64,000 nucleotides of DNA, taken from NCBI RefSeq assembly GCF_900116135.1, contig NZ_FOZX01000005.1:117585-181584 (forward strand). The letters run 5' to 3'. The stretch's first letter is position 1. Every line of letters begins with the position of its first letter. Positions 15,439 through 25,011 of the stretch are shown piece after piece. Made by a program: the position numbers and the translations under genes. The DNA comes from Saccharopolyspora flava (GTDB taxonomy: Bacteria > Actinomycetota > Actinomycetes > Mycobacteriales > Pseudonocardiaceae). The notes under the pieces were generated by a model that saw only the letters and a list, made by a program, of their open reading frames with translations, was not told where the DNA came from and did no database searches.

Positions 15439-17751
15439 TCACTCCGAGATCGTCACCGGGGTGTCGAGCACCCGGTCCGCACCGACCTCGCGCACCTCGC
15501 CGACCAGGCGGAACTCGCCGGACAGGCGGGGGTTCGCGCTGTCGCCGCCGACGTGGACCTCGATCAGGCCGGGGTCGACGATCCGCTTGCCGCGCGCGCC
15601 GGTGTAGGCGGTGCGGTCGGCGTGCAGCCGGAACGACACCCGGCGGCTCCCGCCCGCAGGGACCGAAACCCGGCCGAAACCGGCCAGCTGCCGCACCGGG
15701 CGCGTCACCTGCGCCACCGGGTCCCGCAGGTAGAGCTGCACCACCTCGTCGCCGTCGCGGTCGCCGGTGTTGGTGACCGTGCACGCCACGTCCACCGCCC
15801 CGTCGGTGGCGACCTCCGCGGCGCTGATCGTGAGGTCCGAGTAGGCGAAGGAGGTGTAGGACAGACCGTGCCCGAACGGGAACAGCGCCGTCGGGTCCAG
15901 CGAGCTGACCTCGCTGGCCGCGCCCAGCGGAGCGGTGAGGTAGGTGCCCGGGTTGCCGCCCGGCGTGGCCGGGATCGACACCGGCAACCGGCCCGAGGGG
16001 TTCACCTCGCCGGTGAGCACCCCGGTCAGCGCCGCCGCGCCCGCCTCGCCCGGGAAGAACACCTGCACCACCGCCGCGACCCGGCCGGCCAGCTCGCCCA
16101 GCGCGTAGGGGCGGCCGCTGGAGACCACCAGCACCACCGGCGTCCCGGTCTCGATCAGCGCTTCCACGAGCTCCTGCTGGTCGCCCGGCAGTCGCAGGTC
16201 CGCCGCGTCGCAGCCCTCTCCGGAGGTGCCCCGGCCGAACAGGCCCGCCCGGTCGCCCACCACCGCCACGCACAGGTCCGCGCCCGCCGCAGCGGCCCGC
16301 GCGGCGTCGAGATCCGCTCCGCCGGAGGGCAGGTCGCAGCCCTTGACGTGGTCGACGTGCTCGGCGACGCGGGCGATCTCGTCGCGGAAGGTCGGCAGGT
16401 CGACGCCGTTCGGCCAGTCCGGGTAGGACACCCCGATGTGGGCGGGGAAGGAGTAGCAGCCCAGCAGCGCGAACGGGTCGTCGGCCAGCGGACCGACCAC
16501 CGCCACCCGGCCCGGTTCGCGCACCGGCAGCGTGCCGTCGTTGGCCACCAGCACCACCGACTCCTCGGCCAGCTTCCGCGCCAGGTCCCGGTTTCCTTGC
16601 GAGTCGAACTCGCGCGGGCCCGGGGCCTCCGGCGACCAGTCCGGGTCCAGCAGCCCCAGCTCGACCTTCTGGCTCAGCACCCGCCCCAGCGCCCGGTCCA
16701 CCAGCGCCTCGTCGACGTCGCCGGAGCGCACCAGGCGCGCCAGCGGATCGACGTAGCAGCGGGCGTTGGGCAGCTCCACGTCCACCCCGGCGCGCAGCGC
16801 CGCCGCACCCGCCTCGCCCGGGCCCTCGGCCACGCCGTGCAGCTTGTGCAGGAACGACACCCCGAAGTAGTCGGCGACCACGGTGCCGGTGAAACCCAGC
16901 TCGTCGCGCAGCAAATCGGTCAGCAGCGACTCGTCGGCGGCCGAGGGCATGCCGTCGACGTCGGTGTAGGAGTGCATCACCGAGCGGGCGCCGCCCAGCC
17001 GCAGCGCCATCTCGAACGGCGGCAGCACCACGTCGGCGAACTCCCGCGGCCCCATGCTCACCGGCGCGAGGTTGCGGCCCGCGCGGGAGGCCGAGTAGCC
17101 GGCGAAGTGCTTGAGGGTGGCCACGATCCCGCTCGACTCCAGGCCCGCGACGTAGGCCGACCCGACGGTGCCGATCAGGTACGGGTCCTCGCCGAGGGTC
17201 TCCTCGACCCGGCCCCACCGCAGGTCCCGCACCACGTCCAGCACCGGGGCCAGTCCCTGGTGCACGCCCACCGAGCGCATGTCGGCGCCGATGCGCGCGG
17301 CCATCTCGCCGACCAGCTCCGGGTCGAAGGAGGCGCCCCAGGACAGCGGCACCGGGTAGGCGGTGGCGCCCCAGGCGGTGAACCCGGCCAGGCACTCCTC
17401 GTGCGCCACGGCCGGGATGCTGAAGCGGCTGGAGGTGGTGATCTCGCGCTGCAGCCGGGTCAGGGCCGCGGCGCCGCGGGCGGGTTCGATGGGGGCGCTG
17501 CCGAACACGCGGGTGAGCTGCCCCAGACCGCTCTTGATCATCTCGTCCCAGGGCGGGGTGTCCTCGGCGAAGTCCTCCTGGTGCGGGGCGACGCGCTCCT
17601 CGGCGCCGGAGACGTAGATCCACATCCCGACGAGCTGGTTGAGCTTCTCCTCCAGCGTCATGCGGGACACCAGATCGGCGACCCGCTCCTCGACCGGTAG
17701 TGCGGGATCGCGGTAGGGCTGGCGGTCCTCGGTCGGGCGCGACTGCGGCAT
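15439..17751 (-). CDS. Glycoside hydrolase family 3 beta-glucosidase/xylosidase
   Basis: A 770-aa GH3 enzyme of the BglX type. N-terminal barrel: VEERVADLVSRMTLEEKLNQL, the KHF substrate motif at Lys214-His215, ending with the nucleophile Asp294 in TGTVVADYFG. The second alpha/beta domain (residues about 370-600) and C-terminal fibronectin III-like domain (FGHGLSYTSFAYSDL, DGDEVVQLYLRDP) follow. No signal peptide is visible, so it should act inside the cell on sugars imported by the divergent ABC system. The ATG at 17751 follows GGGAG. It shares orientation with the LacI gene behind it. Confidence 0.95.
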   Translation of the reverse strand: MPQSRPTEDRQPYRDPALPVEERVADLVSRMTLEEKLNQLVGMWIYVSGAEERVAPHQEDFAEDTPPWDEMIKSGLGQLTRVFGSAPIEPARGAAALTRLQREITTSSRFSIPAVAHEECLAGFTAWGATAYPVPLSWGASFDPELVGEMAARIGADMRSVGVHQGLAPVLDVVRDLRWGRVEETLGEDPYLIGTVGSAYVAGLESSGIVATLKHFAGYSASRAGRNLAPVSMGPREFADVVLPPFEMALRLGGARSVMHSYTDVDGMPSAADESLLTDLLRDELGFTGTVVADYFGVSFLHKLHGVAEGPGEAGAAALRAGVDVELPNARCYVDPLARLVRSGDVDEALVDRALGRVLSQKVELGLLDPDWSPEAPGPREFDSQGNRDLARKLAEESVVLVANDGTLPVREPGRVAVVGPLADDPFALLGCYSFPAHIGVSYPDWPNGVDLPTFRDEIARVAEHVDHVKGCDLPSGGADLDAARAAAAGADLCVAVVGDRAGLFGRGTSGEGCDAADLRLPGDQQELVEALIETGTPVVLVVSSGRPYALGELAGRVAAVVQVFFPGEAGAAALTGVLTGEVNPSGRLPVSIPATPGGNPGTYLTAPLGAASEVSSLDPTALFPFGHGLSYTSFAYSDLTISAAEVATDGAVDVACTVTNTGDRDGDEVVQLYLRDPVAQVTRPVRQLAGFGRVSVPAGGSRRVSFRLHADRTAYTGARGKRIVDPGLIEVHVGGDSANPRLSGEFRLVGEVREVGADRVLDTPVTISE

Positions 17752-17793
17752 GTGCTGCGACTCCCGTCGTGGTTGGGCGGCCGTCCGCGCCGA

Positions 17794-17930
17794 CACTTTC
17801 GAAACTGTTTCGGCGGCTCGGTCCGGTCACCGGGGTGTAACGATCGACAGATTGCCACATCGTCCGCCGAAAGTCCTGCATGGATCCCGATAAATCCCGG
17901 ACCACCCGGATCGTGAAAGTTTTGGAAACT
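17794..17930. promoter_or_regulatory. Divergent control region with two LacI-type dyads
   Basis: Two related imperfect dyads occur between the GH3 and binding-protein genes: actttcgaaactgtttcgg at 17794-17812 and gaaagttttggaaact at 17915-17930. Both contain paired GAAA/TTTC elements around a CG-rich centre, as LacI operators do. One lies just before the GH3 gene, the other about 120 bp before the binding-protein start. Confidence 0.45.
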
Positions 17931-18047
17931 CAGTCTTGTCGATCGTTCCGCCGCTGCGGTACCGTCTCGCCGTCCGGCAGGCGGGTGTGACCGCGTGCAC
18001 ACCACGGCCGGGCCACGAGAGTTCGCAACGGTGCGACGGGAGCGACG

Positions 18048-19346
18048 ATGCGTGGACTGCGACGTCTGTGCGCGATGGGGGCGACGCTGGCGCTCGCCCT
18101 GACCTCGACCGGGTGCGCCGTGCTGCTGCCACCCAGCGAGGGCAGCGCCGACGTGGTCACCACCTGGGCGATCAGCGGCGGCGGCGAAGAAGAGCTGATG
18201 CCGGGCGAGGCCGAGAAGTTCGAGCAGCGGACCGGCCGGCCGATGCAGACCCAGTTCTTCCAGAACGACCCCTACAAGAACAAGCTCTGGGTCTCGATGG
18301 GCTCGGGCACCCCGCCCGACACGTTCTTCGGCTGGGGCGGGGGAGCGCTCGAGGCGTTCCTCGACGCGGGCAAGGTCGCCGACCTCGCACCCGCGATGCG
18401 CGAGCACCCCGAGTGGCGCGACCACTTCCTGCCCAGCGTCATGAGCCCCGTCGACATCAAGGGCGGCACCTACGGCATCCCCATCGGGGGGATGCAGCCC
18501 GTGCTGATGTACTTCAACAAGGACGTCTACGCCAAGACCGGGCTGCAACCGCCGCGCACCTGGAACGAGCTGCTCGACCAGATCCCCAAGCTCCAGCAGG
18601 CCGGGTACCTGCCGATCTCCCTCGGCGGCGCCGACTCCTGGACCTACCTGATGTGGGAGGAGGCCATCGTCGACCGGGTCGCCGGACCCGAGGCGTTCCA
18701 GGCGATCCTCGACGGCAAGCCCGGCGCCTGGCTCAACCCCGACATCATCAAGGCCAACGCGATGCTGCAGGACCTGGTGCGCCGGGGCGCCTTCGGCAAC
18801 GCCTTCGCCTCCACCAGCGCCGAGCTCGGCCAGCAGCGCACGCTGCTGCGCAGCGGACGTGCCGCGATGATGGTCCACCTCGGCGCGGGCTACTCCGACA
18901 TCCTCGGCGACGACGAGCAGTGGGTCCGCGAAGGCCACCTCGGCTGGGCGCCGTTCCCGGCCGTCGAAGGCGGCAAGGGCGACCCGGCCAACCTCGTCGG
19001 CAACCCCACGACCTTCATGTCCGCCACCACCGGTCCCGACCAGCAGGTCGCGATCGACTTCCTCCGCGAAGAGCTCTCCAGCCCCGAGTTCACCCAGGGG
19101 CTCGTCGAACGCGGCGACGTGCCGCCCGCGGCCGGCATGGACGAGGAGCTGCGGGCCTCCAAGGACGCCGACTACATGACCTTCGTCTACGACCTGGCCA
19201 AGAACGCACCGCACTTCCAGCAGTCGTGGGACCAGGCGCTGCCGCCCGGACCCGCCCAGAACGTGCTCATCAACCTGCAGAAGCTGTTCCTCGACCAGAT
19301 CGGCCCGGAAGAGTTCTCCCAGCTGATGGAGGAGTCCTCGAGATGA
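18048..19346 (+). CDS. Carbohydrate ABC transporter substrate-binding lipoprotein
   Basis: A 432-aa family-1 binding protein. The signal peptide ends in the lipobox STGC (Cys23). Then come VVTTWAISGGGEEELMPGEAEKF, GTPPDTFFGWGGGALEAF, YGIPIGGMQPVLMYFNKDVY and PPRTWNELLDQIPKL, all usual for CUT1 sugar-binding proteins. It is first in a three-gene operon with the permeases, overlapping the next start by 4 nt. With GH3 and LacI adjacent, the ligand is probably a beta-linked oligosaccharide or glycoside; this is inference. Confidence 0.94.
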   Translation: MRGLRRLCAMGATLALALTSTGCAVLLPPSEGSADVVTTWAISGGGEEELMPGEAEKFEQRTGRPMQTQFFQNDPYKNKLWVSMGSGTPPDTFFGWGGGALEAFLDAGKVADLAPAMREHPEWRDHFLPSVMSPVDIKGGTYGIPIGGMQPVLMYFNKDVYAKTGLQPPRTWNELLDQIPKLQQAGYLPISLGGADSWTYLMWEEAIVDRVAGPEAFQAILDGKPGAWLNPDIIKANAMLQDLVRRGAFGNAFASTSAELGQQRTLLRSGRAAMMVHLGAGYSDILGDDEQWVREGHLGWAPFPAVEGGKGDPANLVGNPTTFMSATTGPDQQVAIDFLREELSSPEFTQGLVERGDVPPAAGMDEELRASKDADYMTFVYDLAKNAPHFQQSWDQALPPGPAQNVLINLQKLFLDQIGPEEFSQLMEESSR

Positions 19347-20275
19347 CCGCCACCGAGGCCCTGCGCCCGACCGCGCCCGCCCCCGCCCCGCGGCAACGCC
19401 GCCCCGCGCGGCACTGGACCGAACCGTCCACCTGGTTCGCCGCGCCCGCGCTGCTGTTCTTCGCCGCACTGGTGATCGCGCCGATCGTCGTGGTCGTCGT
19501 GCTGTCCCTGATGGACTGGAACGGCATCTCCTCCCCGGAGTTCAACGCGGGGGAGAACTGGGCCGAGCTCGCCACCGACTCCGGGATGTGGCACTCGGTG
19601 TGGGTGTCGCTGCAGGTGATGATCCTGTGCTGGGTCGTGCAGACCCCGATCAGCATCCTGCTCGGCGTCTACGTCGCCGGAAAGCAGAAGTCCCGGGCGG
19701 TGCTCGCGGCCCTGTTCTTCCTGCCGCTGGTGCTGTCGTCGACCGGCATCGGCATCGTGTGGCGCAACCTCGTCGACCCCGAGTTCGGCGTGCTGCCCGC
19801 GCTCGGCCTGCCCGGCCTGAACCTGCTGGGGGACGAGCACTTCGCGCTCTACACCCTCATCTTCGTGGTGTCGTGGCAGTTCATCCCGTTCCACACGCTG
19901 CTCTACCAAGCGGGCGTGCGGCAGATCCCCGCGCCGCTCTACGAGGCCGCCGTGCTCGACGGCGCCGGACCGGTGCAGCAGTTCTTCCGCATCACCCTGC
20001 CGCAGCTGCGGAACACCGTCGTCACCTCCAGCACGCTGATGCTGGTCGGCTCGCTCACCTACTTCGACCTGTTCTACGTGCTCAGCGAAGGCGGTCCGGG
20101 CGATGCGACCCGAATCCTGCCGGTGAACATGTACGTCACCGGTTTCCAGCAGTACCAGCTCGGCTACGCCAGCGCGATCGCGCTGTTCCTCGTGGCGCTG
20201 GGCACCGCCCTGTCGCTGGGACTGACCAAGTACTCCGGTTTCGCCCGGATGCGCAGTGACCAGGAGGGCGCGTGA
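19343..20275 (+). CDS. Sugar ABC transporter permease (MalF-type)
   Basis: A 310-aa CUT1 permease with six predicted membrane helices, beginning after a proline/arginine-rich cytosolic tail (residues 1-30). The EAA loop that contacts the ATPase is EAAVLDGAGPVQQFFRITLPQLR (about residues 212-234). The ATG at 19343 overlaps the binding-protein stop codon (ATGA), indicating translational coupling. No ATPase gene follows, consistent with a shared MsiK-type ATPase encoded elsewhere. Confidence 0.94.
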   Translation: MTATEALRPTAPAPAPRQRRPARHWTEPSTWFAAPALLFFAALVIAPIVVVVVLSLMDWNGISSPEFNAGENWAELATDSGMWHSVWVSLQVMILCWVVQTPISILLGVYVAGKQKSRAVLAALFFLPLVLSSTGIGIVWRNLVDPEFGVLPALGLPGLNLLGDEHFALYTLIFVVSWQFIPFHTLLYQAGVRQIPAPLYEAAVLDGAGPVQQFFRITLPQLRNTVVTSSTLMLVGSLTYFDLFYVLSEGGPGDATRILPVNMYVTGFQQYQLGYASAIALFLVALGTALSLGLTKYSGFARMRSDQEGA

Positions 20276-21093
20276 TGCTGCGACTCAGAGGCCTGCTGCC
20301 CAACGCCGCCGCCCTGCTGTGGGCGCTGGTGGTGGCCATCCCGCTGTACTACGTGGTGGTCACCAGCCTGCGCGGCGAGGACGCCTCGGTGACCGACAAC
20401 CCGCTGTCGTTACCGGGATCGCCGACGCTGGACAACTACGGGCTGGTGTTCTCCGACGGGTTCGCCAAGTTCCTGTTCAACAGCGTGCTCACCACCGCCA
20501 TCACGGTCGTCGTGGTGCTCGCGACCGCGCTACCGGCGGCCTACGTGGTGGTGCGCGGACGACGCAGGCGGCACCAGTGGCTGTTCCGGATGTTCCTGGC
20601 GGGCCTGGCGATCCCGCTTCAGGCCACGATCATCCCGGTCTACGTGATGATCGTGGAGGCCGGTCTGTACGACAGCCTGCTGGCGATCATCCTGCCCGCC
20701 ATCGCCTTCGCGATGCCGCTGTCGGTGCTGATCCTGAGCAACTTCCTGCGCGACATCCCCGAGGAGCTCTACGAGTCGATGTGCCTGGACGGGGCCGGGC
20801 AGTTCCGGGTGCTGGTGAACCTGGTGCTGCCGCTGTCCCGGCCCGCGCTGCTGGCCGTGGGGATCTACCAGGCGCTGCAGGTGTGGAACGGGCTGCTGTT
20901 CCCGCTGATCCTCACCCAGCGCGAGGAGACCGCGATGCTGCCGGTGATGCTGTGGCAGTTCCAGGGCCAGTACACCGTCAACGTTCCCGCCATCATGGCC
21001 GGTGTCGTGCTCTCGGCGATCCCGGTGCTGGTGCTCTACATCCTCGGCCGCCGGTTCATGATCGCCGGACTCACCGCGGGCGCGGGCAAGTGA
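20275..21093 (+). CDS. Sugar ABC transporter permease (MalG-type)
   Basis: A 272-aa CUT1 permease with six membrane helices. The EAA-type loop reads EELYESMCLDGAGQFRVLVNLVLPLSRP, and the C-terminus RRFMIAGLTAGAGK is typical of MalG-like partners. The ATG at 20275 overlaps the preceding stop (TGATG); a GTG at 20272 is an equal alternative. It closes the operon and is followed by a strong hairpin. Confidence 0.93.
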   Translation: MLRLRGLLPNAAALLWALVVAIPLYYVVVTSLRGEDASVTDNPLSLPGSPTLDNYGLVFSDGFAKFLFNSVLTTAITVVVVLATALPAAYVVVRGRRRRHQWLFRMFLAGLAIPLQATIIPVYVMIVEAGLYDSLLAIILPAIAFAMPLSVLILSNFLRDIPEELYESMCLDGAGQFRVLVNLVLPLSRPALLAVGIYQALQVWNGLLFPLILTQREETAMLPVMLWQFQGQYTVNVPAIMAGVVLSAIPVLVLYILGRRFMIAGLTAGAGK

Positions 21094-21097
21094 GGAG

Positions 21098-21137
21098 GCG
21101 CCGGTCGGCGGGAGAGCGGGCACCCGCCGACCGGCGC
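21098..21137. terminator. Strong bidirectional hairpin terminator
   Basis: A perfect 15-bp stem (gcgccggtcggcggg with cccgccgaccggcgc) closes a 10-nt loop. It lies between the convergent ends of the first sugar ABC operon and the SMP-30 gene. No U-tract follows. Confidence 0.75.
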
Positions 21138-21168
21138 GATCACGACCGCGCGGACCCGGAGCCCGGTC

Positions 21169-22056
21169 TCACGGCAGCCCGGCGCCCGGCACGTCCACCC
21201 GCACCGACCGCAGCTCCGCCTCCCGCACCGGACGCCGCTCGTGCTCGGCGAACGACGGTGCCGCGCACAGGAACAGCGTCCGCCCGTCCGAACCGCCGAG
21301 CGCGCACGCGAAAACGCCCGTGCCGACGCTGATCTCGTCAGCGATGTCGCCGCCCTCGCGCACCCGCAGCACCCGGCCGTGGAGCGCGTCGGCCACCCAG
21401 ATCGCGCCTTCGGAGTCCGCGCAGATTTCGTCCGGACCGACGTCCAGCGCACCCAGCACCTGCTCGACGTCGTCCGACTCGGGGACTTCGGAGAACGTCG
21501 CCCACACCCTGCGGCCGTGCAGCGAACCGTCGGCGGCCACGTCGAACGCGGTGAGCCGCCCGGCGAAGGTCTCGGCCACCACCAGCACGTTCCCGTCGAG
21601 CAGCACCATCCCGTTCGGGAAGCCCAGGTCCGCGGCGGCCTCGACCACCGATCCGTCGGGATCGACCCGGAGCAGCGTCGTCCACCGGATCGGCTCGCCC
21701 GCCATCAGGTCGAACCCGAAGTTGCCGACGTAGGCGCGCCCCTGCGCGTCCACGAGCATGTCGTTGAGCGCGCCGGGAGCGTGCGCGGACAGGTCCGCGT
21801 GCTCGGCCAACCGCCCGTCGGAATCCCGCACCAGCAGCCGCTTGTCGCGCATCGAGACGATCAGCGCGCGGCCGTCCGGCAGCCACCCGAGACCGCCAGG
21901 CTGCTCGGGGACCTCGGCGACCACCTCGGCCGGTCCGCGGCCGTCGGTGGTCATCACCCGGCCGGTGTAGAAGTCCGACAGCCACAGCCGCTCGTCGTGC
22001 CAGCGCGGGCATTCCAGGAAGGAGAAGCCGTCCAGGACCGTGCTGATCTCGCGCAT
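21169..22056 (-). CDS. SMP-30/gluconolactonase/LRE family protein
   Basis: A 295-aa six-bladed beta-propeller lactonase of the SMP-30 family. Signature stretches are FLECPRWHDERLWLSDFY, PGGLGWLPDGRALIVSMRD, GALNDMLVDAQGRAYVGNFGFD (metal-binding Asn/Asp), LGFPNGMVL and DSEGAIWVADALHGRV. These enzymes hydrolyse sugar lactones after a dehydrogenase step. It is the last gene of the minus-strand glycosidase/ABC locus, 120 nt after the glycosidase. No sugar dehydrogenase is adjacent; the true substrate may be any lactone. Confidence 0.88.
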   Translation of the reverse strand: MREISTVLDGFSFLECPRWHDERLWLSDFYTGRVMTTDGRGPAEVVAEVPEQPGGLGWLPDGRALIVSMRDKRLLVRDSDGRLAEHADLSAHAPGALNDMLVDAQGRAYVGNFGFDLMAGEPIRWTTLLRVDPDGSVVEAAADLGFPNGMVLLDGNVLVVAETFAGRLTAFDVAADGSLHGRRVWATFSEVPESDDVEQVLGALDVGPDEICADSEGAIWVADALHGRVLRVREGGDIADEISVGTGVFACALGGSDGRTLFLCAAPSFAEHERRPVREAELRSVRVDVPGAGLP

Positions 22057-22137
22057 GATCGCCCCACCTCGTCGCCGTTGACGTCCCCCGGAGTATGGGC
22101 GCCCGGCACCGGCGCGTCACGCCGGTGGGGGAGGGGC

Positions 22138-22165
22138 GGCCTCGATCCCCCGAGCGACCGAGGCC
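22138..22165 (-). terminator. Weak hairpin after the clan-A glycosidase gene
   Basis: Seven-base arms ggcctcg and cgaggcc flank a 14-nt gap 12 nt past the glycosidase stop codon. It may partly stop transcription before the SMP-30 gene. Confidence 0.3.
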
Positions 22166-22176
22166 ACCCGCGGTGG

Positions 22177-24111
22177 TCAGGGCTTGAGCTCGACCACCTC
22201 GACGCCGTACGGCGCCAGGACCACCTCCGTCAGCGGCTCGCCGGCCAGGCTCCGCAGCGAGCCCGAGCAGCGCGGCGTCACCGCCGTCTCCTGCGGGTGC
22301 TGGCTGACCAGCCAGGCGAAGCGGCGGCCGTCGGCGTGCACCAGGACGTCGGCGAACACCCCCGGGTCGTCGACCGCGATCTCCCGCTCCACCCCGGCGA
22401 TCGCGGCCAGAGCGCGGTAGAGGCGGTGGCTGTCGTCCGGGTTCACCCGCGCGGTGCGGGCCGCGAACAGCTCCACCGGGTAGGTGCACAGCACCGCCTC
22501 GCCCGCACCGGTGGAGTACCGCAGCAGCGCCGGGTTGCCGTGGGCGTCGGTGGCCACCACCGTCGCGCCCTGCGGGGTGACCGGCAGGAACGCGCGGCTG
22601 TGCTCGTTGCCCGCCACCCGGAACCGCAGCGAGGAACCCGCGGCGATGTCGCCGAAGTCCTCGGCGAAGTCGAACCGCACCTCCTCGTCGACGACCTCGT
22701 CCACCACCCCGTAGGTGATGTTCTTGCGCACCCCGAAGGTCTCGTCGAGGTACGGGATCCACGGCTGCCGGTGATGGCCCACCTCACCGGCCGTGTAGGA
22801 CAGGTACAGCACCGCGCCCTCGGCGACCCGCTCCCGCAACCGCTGCCACGTCGGTCCCTGGATCTGCTTCACGCACGGCAGCAGGTACAGGTCGCAGTCG
22901 GGATCGAGGCCGTCGCGCTCGCGCGTGAAACCCACCGGCAGATCCGCTTCCCGCGCCGCCGCGTACGCCTGGTGCAGCGTGTCGAAGATCAGCGGCCGGT
23001 CGTCGTCCTGCGTGAACGGGTACCCGCGCTCCAGGTACTCGGTGACCACCAGCGCCGCGCGGGCGTCGCTGCGCTCGCAGCGGGCGAAGTCCACCCGCTC
23101 CAGCACCTCGGCGAACGACGCCAGCTCCCGCAGCGGCGGTTTCGGCGCGCCCGTCGAGTCGGTGATCCCGAAGTGCATCTCGAACGGGTGGTGCGAGTAC
23201 GGGCCCTGGCCGATCAGGTCGTCGTAGTCGGTGTTGTTCCACGCCACCCAGCCCGTCGACCCGGCCAGCAGCGAGTTGTGCAGCGTCTGCCGGTAGTAGT
23301 GACCGGCGTTCTCCGGCGAGACCTGGTCGCTGGACAGGCCGAACTCCTCCAGCACCACCGGTTTCCCCGCCACCGCCGACAGCTCGCACACCAGCGCCGC
23401 GATGAGGTGCTGGCGCACCGGATCGCTGTCGATGCGGTACACGTGCGGGCCCACGAAATCCACCATCGCCCCGGTCTCGCGCACCGAGAACCCGTTGTCG
23501 ACGCCGGTGACCTCGATGCCCCACGCGCCGTCGCCCAGCGACACCGGCTGGGTCCCGCCGCCGGCGCGCACCGCCTGCACCATCAGCCGCGCCCAGGCGC
23601 TGACCTGCTCGGTCGGGGCCTTCGGCTCGTGCCGCAGCCTGCCGTAGATCGGCATCTCGTTGCTGATCAGCCAGCCCGCCACCGCCTCGTGACCGGCGAA
23701 GCGCTCGGTCATCCGCTGCACGAACCACGCCTGCTGGGACACCATCCACACGTCGGCGTACAGGTCGCGGCCGCCGCGCCACGCCGGGTCCCAGTTGTCG
23801 CCGGACATGTGCCCGACGATGAACGTGGGGATCGAGGTCATCCCGACCTCGGTGTGCGCGTCCAGGAAATCCCGGTAGTGCGCCACCTTCTGCTCGTCCA
23901 CCTCGTTCGGGGCCGGCATGAAGTCGGGCCAGTAGAAGAACGACCGGGTCTGCCGCAGACCGTGCTCGTGGAGCACCCGCAGCTCCTCGCGCACGACCTC
24001 GGGGGAGTAGTTCCGCCACATCAGCGGGCCGCCGGTGCGCGACCAGAAGTTCGCGCCCAGCCAGACCTCCGGTCGTCCGTCCACGGTCACCTTGGCGGTG
24101 TTGCGTCGCAT
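22177..24111 (-). CDS. Clan GH-A glycoside hydrolase (GH5/GH42-like) with GATase-like domain
   Basis: A 644-aa intracellular glycosidase; no signal peptide is seen. Residues 1-370 form a TIM barrel (WLGANFWSRTGGPLMW, HEHGLRQTRSFFYWPDF). The acid/base Glu is in WLISNE (Glu152) and the nucleophile in VVLEEFG (Glu255 or 256). Residues about 390-560 look like the GATase-like trimerisation domain of GH42 beta-galactosidases (LYLLPCVKQIQGPTWQRLRERV), followed by a small C-terminal beta domain. The start is the ATG at 24111, after GGAAGGG. It follows the two permease genes and presumably cleaves what they import. Confidence 0.82.
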   Translation of the reverse strand: MRRNTAKVTVDGRPEVWLGANFWSRTGGPLMWRNYSPEVVREELRVLHEHGLRQTRSFFYWPDFMPAPNEVDEQKVAHYRDFLDAHTEVGMTSIPTFIVGHMSGDNWDPAWRGGRDLYADVWMVSQQAWFVQRMTERFAGHEAVAGWLISNEMPIYGRLRHEPKAPTEQVSAWARLMVQAVRAGGGTQPVSLGDGAWGIEVTGVDNGFSVRETGAMVDFVGPHVYRIDSDPVRQHLIAALVCELSAVAGKPVVLEEFGLSSDQVSPENAGHYYRQTLHNSLLAGSTGWVAWNNTDYDDLIGQGPYSHHPFEMHFGITDSTGAPKPPLRELASFAEVLERVDFARCERSDARAALVVTEYLERGYPFTQDDDRPLIFDTLHQAYAAAREADLPVGFTRERDGLDPDCDLYLLPCVKQIQGPTWQRLRERVAEGAVLYLSYTAGEVGHHRQPWIPYLDETFGVRKNITYGVVDEVVDEEVRFDFAEDFGDIAAGSSLRFRVAGNEHSRAFLPVTPQGATVVATDAHGNPALLRYSTGAGEAVLCTYPVELFAARTARVNPDDSHRLYRALAAIAGVEREIAVDDPGVFADVLVHADGRRFAWLVSQHPQETAVTPRCSGSLRSLAGEPLTEVVLAPYGVEVVELKP

Positions 24112-24171
24112 GAGAACCCTTCCGCAGCAATGGAACCTGCACGGAACATCACGACCGGTCAACCGGCCGAG

Positions 24172-25011
24172 TCACTTCACCGCACCCGCCGTCAGGCCCT
24201 GGGCGAGGTAGCGCTGCAGCGCCAGGAACCCGATGACGACCGGGATGCTGACCACCAGCGACGCGGCCATCACCTCGTTCCAGTACACCGAGGTCTCCGT
24301 GGAGTACTCGCGCAGACCGACCGCCAGCGTCCGCGAATCCGAATCCGTCATGATCGACGCGAACAGGGTCTCGCCCCACGCCGTCATGAACGCGTAGATG
24401 CCCACCGCCGCGATGCCCGGCCGCGCCGCAGGCAGCACCACCCGCCACAGCGCGCCCAGCGGGCTCGCGCCGTCGATCAGCGCCGCCTCGTCGAGATCGC
24501 GCGGGATCGTGTCGAAGTAGCCCACCATCATCCAGATCGCGAACGGCAGCGAGAACGTCAGGTAGGTGACGATCAGCCCGAGCAGGCTGCCGTAGAGCTC
24601 GATGCCGGTGTAGCGGCCGATCGTCGCGTAGATCAGGTACAGCGGCAGCAGGAACAGGATGCCCGGGAACATCTGCGTCGACAGCACCACGATCCGGAAC
24701 CCGTCGCGACCGCGGAACCGGTAGCGGCTCACCGCGTAGGCGGCCAGGATCGCGATCGCCAGCGACACCACCGCCGCCCCCAGCGCCACGATCGCGCTGT
24801 TGAGGAAGTAGTGGGCCAGATCGATCGTCGACCACATGTCCACGAACGGCTCGAACGTCAGGTTCCCCGGGAACCACTCGAACCGGTCCCGCACCTCGCC
24901 CAGCGGTTTCAGCGCCGAGGTCACCATGACGTACAGCGGGACCACCGTGAACAGCGTCAGCGCCACCAGGCCCACGACCCGCAGGACGCGGAACCACCTC
25001 GGCTCAGGCAT
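24172..25011 (-). CDS. Carbohydrate ABC transporter permease (MalG-type)
   Basis: A 279-aa CUT1 permease with six membrane helices and the ATPase-contact loop DEAALIDGASPLGALWRVVLPAARPG. The C-terminus ALQRYLAQGLTAGAVK is typical of MalG partners. Its ATG at 25011 overlaps the preceding permease gene by 8 nt. It belongs to the minus-strand order SBP, permease, permease, glycosidase, SMP-30. Confidence 0.94.
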   Translation of the reverse strand: MPEPRWFRVLRVVGLVALTLFTVVPLYVMVTSALKPLGEVRDRFEWFPGNLTFEPFVDMWSTIDLAHYFLNSAIVALGAAVVSLAIAILAAYAVSRYRFRGRDGFRIVVLSTQMFPGILFLLPLYLIYATIGRYTGIELYGSLLGLIVTYLTFSLPFAIWMMVGYFDTIPRDLDEAALIDGASPLGALWRVVLPAARPGIAAVGIYAFMTAWGETLFASIMTDSDSRTLAVGLREYSTETSVYWNEVMAASLVVSIPVVIGFLALQRYLAQGLTAGAVK

